Both the position numbers and the translations under genes were made by a program. Source: Pseudoalteromonas luteoviolacea NCIMB 1942 (GTDB taxonomy: Bacteria; Pseudomonadota; Gammaproteobacteria; Enterobacterales; Alteromonadaceae). Taken from it: 44,831 nucleotides of DNA. The first letter of the stretch is position 1; each line of letters begins with the position of its first letter. A model generated the notes under the pieces. The model was not told where the DNA came from and did not search any database. It was given only the letters and a program-made list of their open reading frames with translations. This document shows, piece after piece, positions 16,527 to 25,980 of the stretch. The stretch is from assembly GCF_001625595.1 (NCBI RefSeq), contig NZ_AUXT01000018.1, positions 1-44,831 of the forward strand, written 5' to 3'.

Positions 16527-19214
16527 TTGAAATTAAGTAATAATGATAATAAACAATATAAGCACCTGACACTGGACAATGGTCTTAGGGTACTACTTGT
16601 TAACGATCCGAGCAGTGAGAAGTCTGCATCTTCTTTGGCAATAAATATAGGCCATTTTGACGATCCTATAGATCGCCAAGGCATGGCACACTTTATTGAG
16701 CATATGCTGTTTTTAGGTACAGAGCAATACCCAAACCGTGGAGAATTTTCCCAAATCGTCAGTCAATTTGGCGGTAATTCAAACGCATGGACTGGCACAG
16801 AACATACTTGTTATTTTTTTGATGTACGCTCAGAAAAATTCTCAAATGTCTTACCGCGCTTTGCCGACTTTTTTATTGCGCCACTATTTGAAGAGTCTGC
16901 TCTTAATGATGAACGAAATGCCATTGACTCTGAATTTAACCTCAAAGTAAAAGACGACAACAGAAGAATCATTCAAGTTCACAAAGAAACGGTCAACCCA
17001 GCTCATCCATTTACGAAATTTTCGGTTGGTAATCACGATACGCTTGGTGATAAACAAGGGCATATTCGTAAAGAAGTTGTAGATTTTTTCACTGCTCACT
17101 ACCAAGCACAGTGGATGACATTAGTCTTGGCAGGGCCTCAATCACTTGAGGAACTAAGCGCATTGGCACACAATCATTTCAGTTCTATTGCGGGTTCAGG
17201 TATTGAAAAGCCCCCCATTTGTAAGCCTATGTACCGCCAAGAAGACTTAGGGTTGTTACTTCATATTCAACCCCGTAAGCATTTGCAAAAGCTTATAGTG
17301 AGTTTTGCGATGCCTGATATCAAAGACTTATATCGATATAAAAGTTTAAGCTTTCTCGCACACCTTTTAGGCTATGAAGGTGACGGTTCTTTATACTCAA
17401 TACTGAAGAAGAATGGCTGGATCAATGCTCTGTCAGCAGGCGGCGGGGTAAATGGCAGCAACTTCAAGGATTTTAATATTAGCTTCGCACTTACAGATGC
17501 CGGTATTGAATTTTACGAAGATATTGTTGAAATGCTATTTGAATACATCAGCTTAATAAAAGACAAAAAGACTTCATTGCCTGCACTCTATTTGGACAAG
17601 AAACGACTACTGGAACTGGCTTTTGACAACCAAGAAGTTAATAAGCTAATCGACTGGGTGAGCAACGTTAGCGTCAATATGCATCACTATGATGATGACA
17701 ACGTGCTCTATGGCGATTACTGTATGGCAGGTTTCAACGAAGTACTTCATGAGCAGCTATTAGAGTATTTATCACCTCACAACATGCGCTTAGTCATGAT
17801 CCACCCAAGTGCTACGCACGAAACAGAAACAATCAATAAAATTGCTCAGTGGTATAATACCCCCTATCAGGTTGAACAAATCAGTACTGAATGGCTGCAT
17901 GCCTTGGCAAACATCCGCTCTCCCCTGCCTGAGATGTTGCTACCCAATGTAAATCCGTACTTGGCTCATGATAATGAGTTGTTTGAAATTGAGTCAACGG
18001 CGCAAACGCCAACACAGCTAAAAGACAAACCAGGGTTTGAGTTTTGGTTTAAACAAGACGCTACTTTCAGAGTAACCAAAGGCCACTTTTACTTAGAGTT
18101 AGATTCTGAAATATCCATTGCAGATAATAAAGCAATGGCACTTACACGGCTTTTCGCAGATCTATTTATGGACAGTGTGGCTGAACAATTCTATTCCGCG
18201 GAGCTAGCGGGACTCAGTTATCATTTAACATCCCATCAGGGAGGTCTAACTCTACATACCGCAGGCCTATCTTCTTGCCAGTTAAAACTCGCCACGCAGT
18301 TGGTAGAAGCGCTGCAAAAGCAACCTATTAGTGCCACTAGGTTCGCTGAATATAAAAAACAACTCATAAGACATTGGAAGAACCACAATAAAAATAAACC
18401 TGTAAGTGAGTTATTCAGTATACTGGGCGCCAAACTTATGCCGTGGAACCCAACGCCAGAGGCACTTGCGAAAGCACTAAAAAATGTTTGCTTCAACGAG
18501 TTCAATGCATTTCGCTCAGCATTTTTTAGCTCAATTCATGCAAAAGCATTTTTGCACGGCAACTGGCAGCTCAAGCATGCAAAAGCGATTCAACAGCAAC
18601 TGTTATGTAACTTTGCTACCAGTGAAATATTAGAAGATTTGAAAAAGCCACTTAACACTATTGAGACGCCCGAATGCGAAATATTTTGGAAAGAGAATAG
18701 TGAGCATGCTTTTATTCACTACATCCAAGCACCTACCAAAAACGTTGAAGACAAAATAAAAATCATGGCATTTAACCAATTAGTAAGCCAACATTATTTT
18801 GAGCAGCTAAGGACGCAAAAACAACTGGGATACTTAGTAGGGGCAGGCTATGCGCCATTTAATACCAGAGCTGGAATAGCCTTTTATATACAATCCCCCA
18901 AATTTACGAGCGCCGAGCTAGTTGAGCATCATCATCAATTTATGCAGGAGTTCGTTACACATATCGATGAACTTGAACAAACCCAGTGGTCTGATATGAA
19001 GTCGGGCTTAAAGTCACAAATTGCAGAGAAAGACAAGAATCTACGGTTGCGCTCACAACGTTTCTGGGTCGCTATAGGTAATGATGATCATGCTTTTTCA
19101 ATGCAAGAACAATTATTAGAAAGCCTTAACGCACTGACTTTCGAGCAACTTAAGCAATTCATTATTGACGTCACCGCTCCAGATTTTCCAAATCTTACCT
19201 TGCAGATGAATTAG
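16527..19214 (+). CDS. Cytosolic M16A (insulinase/pitrilysin-like) zinc protease
   Basis: The 895-residue metallopeptidase has the inverted zinc motif HFIEH at residues 55-59 and the third ligand E136 in RNAIDSE, at the same distance as in protease III. N-terminal catalytic, linker and C-terminal M16 domains are all present; the substrate-binding region near the end contains QLGYLVGAGY. It degrades small peptides in family members. The start is a TTG, with GGCGG nine bases upstream; no ATG fits, because MKLSNNDNKQY is where homologues begin. There is no signal peptide, unlike E. coli PtrA, so a cytosolic location is inferred. Confidence 0.92.
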   Translation: MKLSNNDNKQYKHLTLDNGLRVLLVNDPSSEKSASSLAINIGHFDDPIDRQGMAHFIEHMLFLGTEQYPNRGEFSQIVSQFGGNSNAWTGTEHTCYFFDVRSEKFSNVLPRFADFFIAPLFEESALNDERNAIDSEFNLKVKDDNRRIIQVHKETVNPAHPFTKFSVGNHDTLGDKQGHIRKEVVDFFTAHYQAQWMTLVLAGPQSLEELSALAHNHFSSIAGSGIEKPPICKPMYRQEDLGLLLHIQPRKHLQKLIVSFAMPDIKDLYRYKSLSFLAHLLGYEGDGSLYSILKKNGWINALSAGGGVNGSNFKDFNISFALTDAGIEFYEDIVEMLFEYISLIKDKKTSLPALYLDKKRLLELAFDNQEVNKLIDWVSNVSVNMHHYDDDNVLYGDYCMAGFNEVLHEQLLEYLSPHNMRLVMIHPSATHETETINKIAQWYNTPYQVEQISTEWLHALANIRSPLPEMLLPNVNPYLAHDNELFEIESTAQTPTQLKDKPGFEFWFKQDATFRVTKGHFYLELDSEISIADNKAMALTRLFADLFMDSVAEQFYSAELAGLSYHLTSHQGGLTLHTAGLSSCQLKLATQLVEALQKQPISATRFAEYKKQLIRHWKNHNKNKPVSELFSILGAKLMPWNPTPEALAKALKNVCFNEFNAFRSAFFSSIHAKAFLHGNWQLKHAKAIQQQLLCNFATSEILEDLKKPLNTIETPECEIFWKENSEHAFIHYIQAPTKNVEDKIKIMAFNQLVSQHYFEQLRTQKQLGYLVGAGYAPFNTRAGIAFYIQSPKFTSAELVEHHHQFMQEFVTHIDELEQTQWSDMKSGLKSQIAEKDKNLRLRSQRFWVAIGNDDHAFSMQEQLLESLNALTFEQLKQFIIDVTAPDFPNLTLQMN

Positions 19215-19235
19215 CACATTACATTAAAACGAACT

Positions 19236-19262
19236 GCGGCATAAAATACGTTTTTATGCCGC
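19236..19262. terminator. Long hairpin after the M16 protease gene
   Basis: An 11 bp perfect stem, GCGGCATAAAA/TTTTATGCCGC, with a five-base loop lies 21 bases after the protease stop. There is no T run after it on the plus strand, so intrinsic termination is uncertain. It may protect the transcript's 3' end. Confidence 0.45.
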
Positions 19263-19389
19263 CGCCATGGGCCCGCGCAGCTTCATCCTTGAAATACAAT
19301 AAAATACTCTCCGTTGGTATCTGACCTACTCTTTTCGTGTTTCATCAATTTTGCTTTGACTAAGGCAGGCTGTTTCGATTAGATTAGAG

Positions 19390-21654
19390 ATGATTACTTC
19401 GAACTCTTGCACTATGGTACATAAAAAAAATATAAGCATATTCTCAGCTATTATTGCCCTTTTTATTCTGAGTACTTCAGTGCATGCGCACCCGTATGTA
19501 GAGCCTATCTTCAATAATCCCATGACATTTGTGGCTGTCGCTATGGTGGCGTTAACACCTTTTTTAATTCTGCTTATTTTAAATCGTAAAGCCTCTCGCT
19601 CCTTGTCCAGCTTGCGAATGTCAGAGAAGTGGCTCAAAAGTACGGTAGAAGGCAGTGGCGATACCTTATGGGACTGGAACATTCAGTCAGGTGAAATTAT
19701 CCGCATCAATGATAAATATGCGCTTAATGAAGCGAAATGCGAACACTTTATACCGAATGCTAGCCGAATACACCCACAAGATATACCGATAGTCGAAAAG
19801 CAACTAAAACTCCACTTTGCAGAAAAGACAGCTTTTTTCGAGGCATCTTACCGCCTTAAGGATAATTTAAATCAGTATCATTGGGTGCTGGATAAAGGAA
19901 AAGTAATTAGCAAAGACGATAATTTAAACCCACTCAGAATGACGGGGACTGTACGTGATATCAACCACTTAAAAAGCACCGAAGAGCGCTTGAACCTATT
20001 TGCCAAGTGTGTCGAGTCATTAACAGATGCTATTGCCATCTATGATAATCATTTTAAATTAGTCGATTTAAACCCGAGCTACTTGCGGATATTTGGTGGC
20101 AAACGCAAGCAATACCTTCATTCAGAGTTTCAATTGCCTGGATACGATAGCCGGTTTATAAGACAGATAAAATCCGCTTTAAAAGAAACTGAGCACTGGC
20201 AAGAAGAATTAAAAATATACAACCAACAAGGGTTAATGTTGCCTATCGAGGTAACTATAGATGAAATTAAAAATAGCCATGGTCATATCACGAATTACGT
20301 TGTGGTTTTTTCGGATCTAACCGAGAGGAAAAAAGCAGAGTCACAATTGCACAACCTCTCAAATCGAGATCGTATAACAGGCTTGCCAAACCGAAACTTA
20401 TTTTTTACTAACTTAAAAAAGCTGTCTCAGCAAGGCACACACCATGCTTTATTAGTATTCGATCTAGATAATTTCAAGAAAATCAACGACTCTTTAGGCC
20501 ACCAGCTTGGTGATAGCTTGTTATCTAAGCTTGCCATGAGACTCAATAAACTATGTAGGCAGCAAGACACCTTTTATCGACTGGGTGGGGATGAATTTGC
20601 ATTGGTGATGTCTGGTACAAATGATATACACACCATAACAAAGGTTGCTAAACAGTTTTTAGCAGCCATCGCCACACCGTTTAAAATGGCAAATCATGAA
20701 CTAGTTATTACGTCATCTGTAGGTATCGTTCTCTTTCCTGAAGATGGGAAAACCCCAGAAATATTGCTCAAAAATGCAGATACAGCAATGTATCATGCAA
20801 AGCAAAAAGGAAATCACTACCTATTCTTCAACGACTCAATGAACGAGCAAGCAGTAAAACGTCTACAAATAGAAAACTTGATGCGGTTTGGGCTCAAAGA
20901 AGATCACTTCGTCGTTTATTACCAACCCAAAATGGATATTCGCACTGGTAAGCTTGTCGGAATGGAAGCACTCGTTCGTTTTATTACACCAAAGAAAGGT
21001 ATTATTAGCCCGGGCGTCTTCATACCAATAGCCGAGGAGACAGGCCAAATAATCGAGATTGGTGAAGTTGTGCTAGACAAAGCGTGTAAGGATGTTAAGC
21101 GCTGGGTAGACAAAGGTTTGTTTAATGGGCGTGTTGCGGTCAATTTATCGGCAAAGCAATTCAGTTTGCCAGACTTAACGGCGCGCATCGATATTATCTT
21201 GCAAAAAAATCAACTACCATCGTATTTTTTGGAACTAGAGATTACCGAAGGAACGGTTATGGACGATCCTCAAGAAGCAATTTCAATTATGCGTTCCCTA
21301 AGTTCAAGGGGGATCCACCTTGCAATGGATGATTTTGGTACAGGTTATTCGTCATTAGCTTACTTGAAGCAATTTCCACTTAATACCCTCAAAGTAGACA
21401 AAGCATTCATTGACGATATGGGCAGTGATAGAGGCCGCAATATGGTTGACTCTATCGTTACCATCGCACACAACCTTGATTTACACGTGGTGGCAGAAGG
21501 CGTCGAGGAAGAGGAGCAACTTGCGCTGCTAAAACAACTAGATTGCCAAACGCTGCAAGGGTATTATTATTCAAAACCGCTATCGGGCGAAGAATTTGAG
21601 CGCTTTTTGGAATCTGAATCAGAACACAAACCAAACCTTCAATTAGTTAACTAA
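19390..21654 (+). CDS. Membrane PAS-PAS-GGDEF-EAL cyclic-di-GMP enzyme
   Basis: This 754-residue protein has two N-terminal hydrophobic segments (about residues 12-32 and 44-66), two PAS regions (about 75-200 and 205-310), a GGDEF domain and an EAL domain. The cyclase motif GGDEF near residue 400 is intact. The phosphodiesterase motif EALVRF near 525, DDFGTGYSSL and AEGVE are also intact, so both making and breaking of cyclic-di-GMP are possible. The net direction cannot be read from sequence. The start at 19390 has only a weak ribosome site; a downstream ATG at 19414 is an alternative. No partner gene is adjacent. Confidence 0.92.
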   Translation: MITSNSCTMVHKKNISIFSAIIALFILSTSVHAHPYVEPIFNNPMTFVAVAMVALTPFLILLILNRKASRSLSSLRMSEKWLKSTVEGSGDTLWDWNIQSGEIIRINDKYALNEAKCEHFIPNASRIHPQDIPIVEKQLKLHFAEKTAFFEASYRLKDNLNQYHWVLDKGKVISKDDNLNPLRMTGTVRDINHLKSTEERLNLFAKCVESLTDAIAIYDNHFKLVDLNPSYLRIFGGKRKQYLHSEFQLPGYDSRFIRQIKSALKETEHWQEELKIYNQQGLMLPIEVTIDEIKNSHGHITNYVVVFSDLTERKKAESQLHNLSNRDRITGLPNRNLFFTNLKKLSQQGTHHALLVFDLDNFKKINDSLGHQLGDSLLSKLAMRLNKLCRQQDTFYRLGGDEFALVMSGTNDIHTITKVAKQFLAAIATPFKMANHELVITSSVGIVLFPEDGKTPEILLKNADTAMYHAKQKGNHYLFFNDSMNEQAVKRLQIENLMRFGLKEDHFVVYYQPKMDIRTGKLVGMEALVRFITPKKGIISPGVFIPIAEETGQIIEIGEVVLDKACKDVKRWVDKGLFNGRVAVNLSAKQFSLPDLTARIDIILQKNQLPSYFLELEITEGTVMDDPQEAISIMRSLSSRGIHLAMDDFGTGYSSLAYLKQFPLNTLKVDKAFIDDMGSDRGRNMVDSIVTIAHNLDLHVVAEGVEEEEQLALLKQLDCQTLQGYYYSKPLSGEEFERFLESESEHKPNLQLVN

Positions 21655-22483
21655 AATTGATTAAAAGAAGTGCCAAAATACTCAATGATTCATCACAATT
21701 CGGTCTGCACACCATGAAAGCGCCCCCAGCCAAACGCTAAGCTCACTTTTTAATCAAAACGACCATTAATCATGCAAACCACCAGATTTTAGCGTGGAAA
21801 TCAGCCAAAATGACATAAATTGTTGCAAAATATTGCATTATTTAATTTAATACCAGCCTTGAAGATACAAGTATTTGCACGTATTTAGTTCTAAAAATAG
21901 GTATTTCAATAGCGAATTCAAGAAAAATCTATAAAAAACAACTTTTTAGATCTTATTCAATGAATAACCTGTTGAAGTTGGCTGTAAATCACTACTTTTC
22001 CATGACGGGCGCTTTATCTCAATGACATTGAGTCAATGATAAAAATGTTTGGTGAAGCTTTGAATTGCTTAAGTTGACGTAAAACTTATCTTTGTAAATC
22101 TAAATAGTGAAATTGCTTATACTAAGCTAAAGTTAGTAGTAAGTAGTCAACGCAGTACTTGTTAGATCAATTGGTCATGGTGTAGTTTGCAGCTAGGCCG
22201 TTTTGTGTAGTGTGCTTTTTGCACACTTGAGTTGATTTAAAGTAGATAAAGGCGGACTGAGTAAAGTAACCAATATTCACTTGATTAAACAATGGTTTTT
22301 CAGCATATTATGAAATTTACTTGTTTAATAAGATTGCTAAAGTGAAGTTTTGAATACTTATTGAGCTCACACATTACATCAGTGGTGTGCAATCAACCTT
22401 ACATATTACAGAAATCTCTCAATAGCTGCTAAAATTAGCCCCATGTTGTATTAATTAATATAGTTTTTTCAAGGACACGGGCT
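21655..22483. other. 829-base gene-free gap with operator-like palindrome and hairpin
   Basis: No open frame with coding character was found on either strand. Visible elements are the perfect 15-base palindrome CTCAATGACATTGAG at 22018-22032, a TTGACG hexamer at 22074-22079, and a 7 bp hairpin, AGTGTGC-TTTTT-GCACACT, at 22209-22227 without a terminator tail. The last 100 bases lead into the YjbR-like gene. It may hold an unrecognised small RNA or be left over from gene loss. Confidence 0.4.
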
Positions 22484-22882
22484 ATGGATCAGAAGAGTGT
22501 ACATACGTATTTACAGGCAAAGCCTGGAACCTTTATTACCAAGCCGTTTGCCCAAGAGGTAGACGTCTATAAAGTGCAGCATAAAATGTTTGCGACCCTC
22601 TATGAGGGTAAAGAAGGTCAAACAGGTGCAAACGGCGAACCTGTTTGGTGGTTAAACTTAAAATGCGACCCTGATGAAGCTTTGTTACTTCGTGACAAAT
22701 ATTCGTCTGTCGTACCAGGCTATCACATGAATAAGCGCCTTTGGAATACCATAGTGCTTGATGGCAGCATACCTGAAGATGAGCTTAGGCAGTTAATTGA
22801 CGACTCCTACAACATTGTTGTAGACAATTTACCGACAGCTCAACGCGAAGAGTTAGCTCGTATCACCTCAGGTGATAATTAA
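22484..22882 (+). CDS. MmcQ/YjbR-family protein
   Basis: The 132-residue cytosolic protein matches the MmcQ/YjbR family, which has a CyaY-like alpha/beta fold. The conserved LKCDP..A..LRDKY, VVPGYHMNKRLWNT and DDSYNIVV segments are present in order. The family is often described as putative DNA-binding, but the function is not established. AGGACACGGGCT precedes the ATG, and a strong hairpin follows the stop, so it is likely to be transcribed alone. Confidence 0.85.
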   Translation: MDQKSVHTYLQAKPGTFITKPFAQEVDVYKVQHKMFATLYEGKEGQTGANGEPVWWLNLKCDPDEALLLRDKYSSVVPGYHMNKRLWNTIVLDGSIPEDELRQLIDDSYNIVVDNLPTAQREELARITSGDN

Positions 22883-22889
22883 TTGGCCC

Positions 22890-22917
22890 CCCTCGCACAT
22901 TGTGCGAGGGCCATTTT
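22890..22917 (+). terminator. Terminator after the YjbR-like gene
   Basis: A 9 bp perfect GC-rich stem, CCCTCGCAC/GTGCGAGGG, with a three-base loop, extended by GGCC pairing, is followed by ATTTTA. It lies seven bases after the stop. Confidence 0.8.
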
Positions 22918-23065
22918 AGCGAATATCAGTATTTCCACTTCCCAGTATTAAAAACTTCACACTCAAGCGTAATTTAATTGCTAATCAAGCAAGATTGTAA
23001 TCCTTTCGTCAAACCCCTGTGATTCACTACTTAAGTAAATTTTTGCTTTAGGAAAAAATCTAACA

Positions 23066-24901
23066 ATGAATAAACTAATACTGCCCCTAGCACTTTCTAC
23101 TTTACTTATTGGTTGTGCGCTGGATGGGGGCGATGGCTCAAATGGCAAAGATGGCGCGGCAGGCGCACAAGGACAAATTGGCGCAACGGGGCCCACCGGT
23201 GAAAAAGGAAATACCGGGGAAACAGGTGACAAGGGGGAAACGGGAGCAGCAGGCCAACCTGCAACCATTCAATTAGTGCCTACACTAGTTGGACGCGCAG
23301 TATTGAATGCTCAAAGCCCAGAAGGAGCTGCGGAAATAGTTGCTTATCATGCACAGAGTCAGCGTATTTTTGCCCTCAATAGCTCAACATCACCAGCAAC
23401 TATCGAAGTGATAAATATTGCCCAACTAGATGTAGAAGCATTAGTTAAAAATACAGAGGGAGTAATCACTAATACAAACTTACAAAGTGGCTCTACAATT
23501 AACCTCAGCGAATTCGAAACGGGCGATGCAAACAGCGTAGCAATACATGGTAATTTAATGGCCGTAGCCGTTGCCAAAGAAACGGGTCAAGCCGGTAAAG
23601 TTTTGTTCTTTGAGATAACACAAGACGCTGTCAAGTTTATCAAGTCGGTGACCGTAGGAGATTTGCCGGATATGGTTACATTCTCGCCTGACGGTAACAA
23701 AGTCATTGTAGCCAATGAGGGCGAGCCAGAAAGTGACTACAGCATAGACTCTGAAGGAACCATAGCTATTATTGAAACGGTTAATGGTGAAATTGCAGAT
23801 AATGCGACTATGCTCAACTTTAATGCTTTTGACAACCAACAAGCCACACTAGAGGCACAAGGCGTTGTATTTGCCAACCCAACAGGTAGAACGATAAAAG
23901 GCAAAACGATTAACACTACGGTCTCCATGGATTTAGAACCTGAATATGTGTCCGTGAGTAAAGATGGACGATATGCGTATGTATCTCTTCAAGAAAATAA
24001 TGCCATGGCGATTGTCGACCTTGAAACCAACACTCTTGATGTAAAGGGGCTTGGGTTTAAGGATTGGAGTAATTGGACACTTGATGCGTCGGACAAAGAC
24101 GATAAAATAAACTTTGCATCCTACCCGGGTCTTTATGGCATGTATCAGCCTGACTCTATAGCGACTTACCAATGGCAAGGTGCAAACTTTATTATCTCAG
24201 CCAATGAGGGCGACGGACGAGAGTATTTCTTTGACTCCCAAGATGAAACAACCTGCCTTGCACAAGGTGGTATCGAGTTCGACGAAGATGATGGGTGCTT
24301 AGCATATACAGACGAGTCGCGCGTAGAGGACCTAACGCTAGGTGGTAACTTTTCATACCTAAATAACGATGACCAAGATATTGGCCGTTTAAAAGTTTCC
24401 ACTGAACTAGGTGATGATAACAATGACAACCAGTATGAGGAGCTATATACATACGGCGGACGCTCTTTCTCAATCTGGGACCACAATGGTCATAGAATAT
24501 ATGATTCTGGCGACGATGTTGGCAAAATCACAGCGGCTATACATGGTGAAGCGTTTAACAACGATGAGGACGAAAACTCAGGAGATACCCGCTCTGATGC
24601 TAAGGGCGCTGAGCCAGAAGCGCTGGCAATTGGAGAAATTGGCGACCGAACCTACGCATTTATAGGGTTAGAACGCATGGGGGGCATTCTCGTCTACGAT
24701 GTTACCAACCCATTTAATGTCACAATGAACACGTACATGATCAATCGTGGGCTGCAAAAAGACGCAGAGATTAGCGGCGATTTAGCCCCCGAGGGGATGG
24801 TATTTATCAGTGCTCAAAATAGTCCTACAGGCAGTCCATTGCTTGTCGTTGGAAATGAGATCTCTGGTAGCATTTCTGTGTGGTCTATTACGCAACAGTA
24901 A
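23066..24901 (+). CDS. Lipoprotein with collagen-like repeats and a choice-of-anchor-I domain
   Basis: The 611-residue exported lipoprotein has lipobox LIGC with the acylated C17 followed by Ala, so outer-membrane sorting is expected. Residues 21-65 are 15 uninterrupted Gly-X-Y triplets (for example GEKGNTGETGDKGETG), a collagen-like stalk. The remainder, about residues 75-611, resembles the choice-of-anchor-I domain seen in proteins annotated as alkaline-phosphatase-like. It has propeller-type repeats such as DLPDMVTFSPDGNKVIVANEGEP, YISVSKDGRYAYVSLQ-like blades, NEGDGREY and a closing LLVVGNEISGSISVW. It is acidic and Asp-rich, suggesting calcium binding. Enzyme activity is unproven. It stands alone between the YjbR-like gene and pfkA. 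Confidence 0.85.
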   Translation: MNKLILPLALSTLLIGCALDGGDGSNGKDGAAGAQGQIGATGPTGEKGNTGETGDKGETGAAGQPATIQLVPTLVGRAVLNAQSPEGAAEIVAYHAQSQRIFALNSSTSPATIEVINIAQLDVEALVKNTEGVITNTNLQSGSTINLSEFETGDANSVAIHGNLMAVAVAKETGQAGKVLFFEITQDAVKFIKSVTVGDLPDMVTFSPDGNKVIVANEGEPESDYSIDSEGTIAIIETVNGEIADNATMLNFNAFDNQQATLEAQGVVFANPTGRTIKGKTINTTVSMDLEPEYVSVSKDGRYAYVSLQENNAMAIVDLETNTLDVKGLGFKDWSNWTLDASDKDDKINFASYPGLYGMYQPDSIATYQWQGANFIISANEGDGREYFFDSQDETTCLAQGGIEFDEDDGCLAYTDESRVEDLTLGGNFSYLNNDDQDIGRLKVSTELGDDNNDNQYEELYTYGGRSFSIWDHNGHRIYDSGDDVGKITAAIHGEAFNNDEDENSGDTRSDAKGAEPEALAIGEIGDRTYAFIGLERMGGILVYDVTNPFNVTMNTYMINRGLQKDAEISGDLAPEGMVFISAQNSPTGSPLLVVGNEISGSISVWSITQQ

Positions 24902-24912
24902 TTGCTAAATCA

Positions 24913-24940
24913 TTGACATTTAAGCATCGCTGTCTAGGAT
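24913..24940 (+). promoter_or_regulatory. Sigma-70 promoter for the pfkA remnant
   Basis: A perfect TTGACA at 24913-24918 and TAGGAT at 24935-24940 are separated by 16 bases, some 40 bases before the pfkA ATG. Confidence 0.55.
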
Positions 24941-24980
24941 AAGAGCTAATAGCAAGCAATAGACTCACTGGAAGTTTGCC

Positions 24981-25967
24981 ATGCAAAGGTTAGCAATTAT
25001 TACCAGCGGCGGCGATGCGCCTGGCATGAATGCAGCCATTCGTGCCATAGTATTATCCTGTCACTCAAAGAGCATAGAGTGATTTGGGTTTTGTCATGGT
25101 TACAACGGACTGATGAGTGGTGAATACCAAATTCTTACTCCAGACATGGTTAGGCCAATCACACAATATGGCGGCACGATTTTAAAAAGCGCACGCTGCC
25201 CTCAAATGCTTCATGATTCAGGCCTAGAGACAGTCGCAAAAAATCTGCGACGACATAATATTGATGCGCTTATCGTCATAGGTGGAGATGGTTCGTTTCG
25301 TGGCATGATGGCGTTGCAGTCATTTTGGTCTGGACGGCTTATTGGTGTCCCCGCAACCATAGATAACGATTTAGCCTGTACAGACAGTACCATTGGTTTT
25401 GCGACTGCCGTGAATACTGCAACGCAAGCTATAGATAAAATTAGAGATACCGCAAATGCTTTTGAGCGTGTTTTTATTGTAGAGGTAATGGGACGACATA
25501 GTGGCCATATTGCTTTCAATGTCGGCCTAGCGACAGCCGCTGAAAGCATATTATCTTTTGAAAACTGCCCAACTGACAATTTAAAACATGTAGAACGCGC
25601 ACTTATTGCGCAAATCCAAACTCAGCAACAAAATAACCATAGCAGCTTTGTTATTGTCCTCGCTGAAAACCTTTGGCCAGAAGGCCCACAAGGGCTAAAA
25701 AAAGCCCTATTTGACGCAGCTAAAATCGAAAGCGCGGTGTGTGTATTGGGTTATATTCAAAGAGGTGGCAGCCCTTCACCTGAAGATAGGATCCTTGCAA
25801 CTGAGCTTGGTATTGAAGCCGTTAGCGCTGCCATTTCAGATTCAGGTGTTATGATCGGCAAAACAAACGGCACTTTGACAAGAAGCAGTATCATTCGTGC
25901 AACCGAGCAAAATAAGCCCGTAGACCAGGCCCTGCACTCGGTCTACCAGCAATTGGCCTATTTCTAA
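24981..25967 (+). pseudogene. pfkA: 6-phosphofructokinase with an in-frame TGA at codon 34
   Basis: The reading frame from the ATG at 24981 (GGAAG six bases upstream) encodes the N-terminus of ATP-dependent phosphofructokinase, including [14 protein letters not shown]. It hits TGA at 25080-25082 and then continues in the same frame with FGFCHGYNGL to a normal end. The rest is complete: GGDGS (ATP type), TIDND with the catalytic aspartate, EVMGRHSGHIA and IQRGGSPSPEDR. Total length would be about 328 residues, as in the family. A restart at the ATG at 25113 would omit the ATP-binding GGDAPG loop, so it should be inactive. The cause may be a nonsense change, or a pair of compensating one-base indels (GAAGTGATTGGG read as GAGTGATTTGGG), or a sequence error. 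Confidence 0.85.
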
Positions 25968-25980
25968 GTGCGACAATAGC

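Noticed and set aside
23000..23035. Possible Pho box upstream of the choice-of-anchor-I gene
   Set aside because: CTGTGAT resembles one half-site, but no second half-site occurs at the required 11-base spacing.
23129..23263. Gly-X-Y coding repeats considered as a tandem DNA repeat or CRISPR-like array
   Set aside because: The regularity is at the protein level with varied codons; there are no conserved DNA repeats with spacers.
24166..24486. Two overlapping minus-strand frames opposite the collagen-like lipoprotein
   Set aside because: Both are shadows of a long gene with consistent domain structure; their Ser- and Arg-rich composition is an antisense artefact.
25080..25082. TGA in pfkA read as selenocysteine or programmed read-through
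   Set aside because: Phosphofructokinases have no selenocysteine at this place, no selenocysteine element is evident after the codon, and the position is a plain hydrophobic residue in the family.
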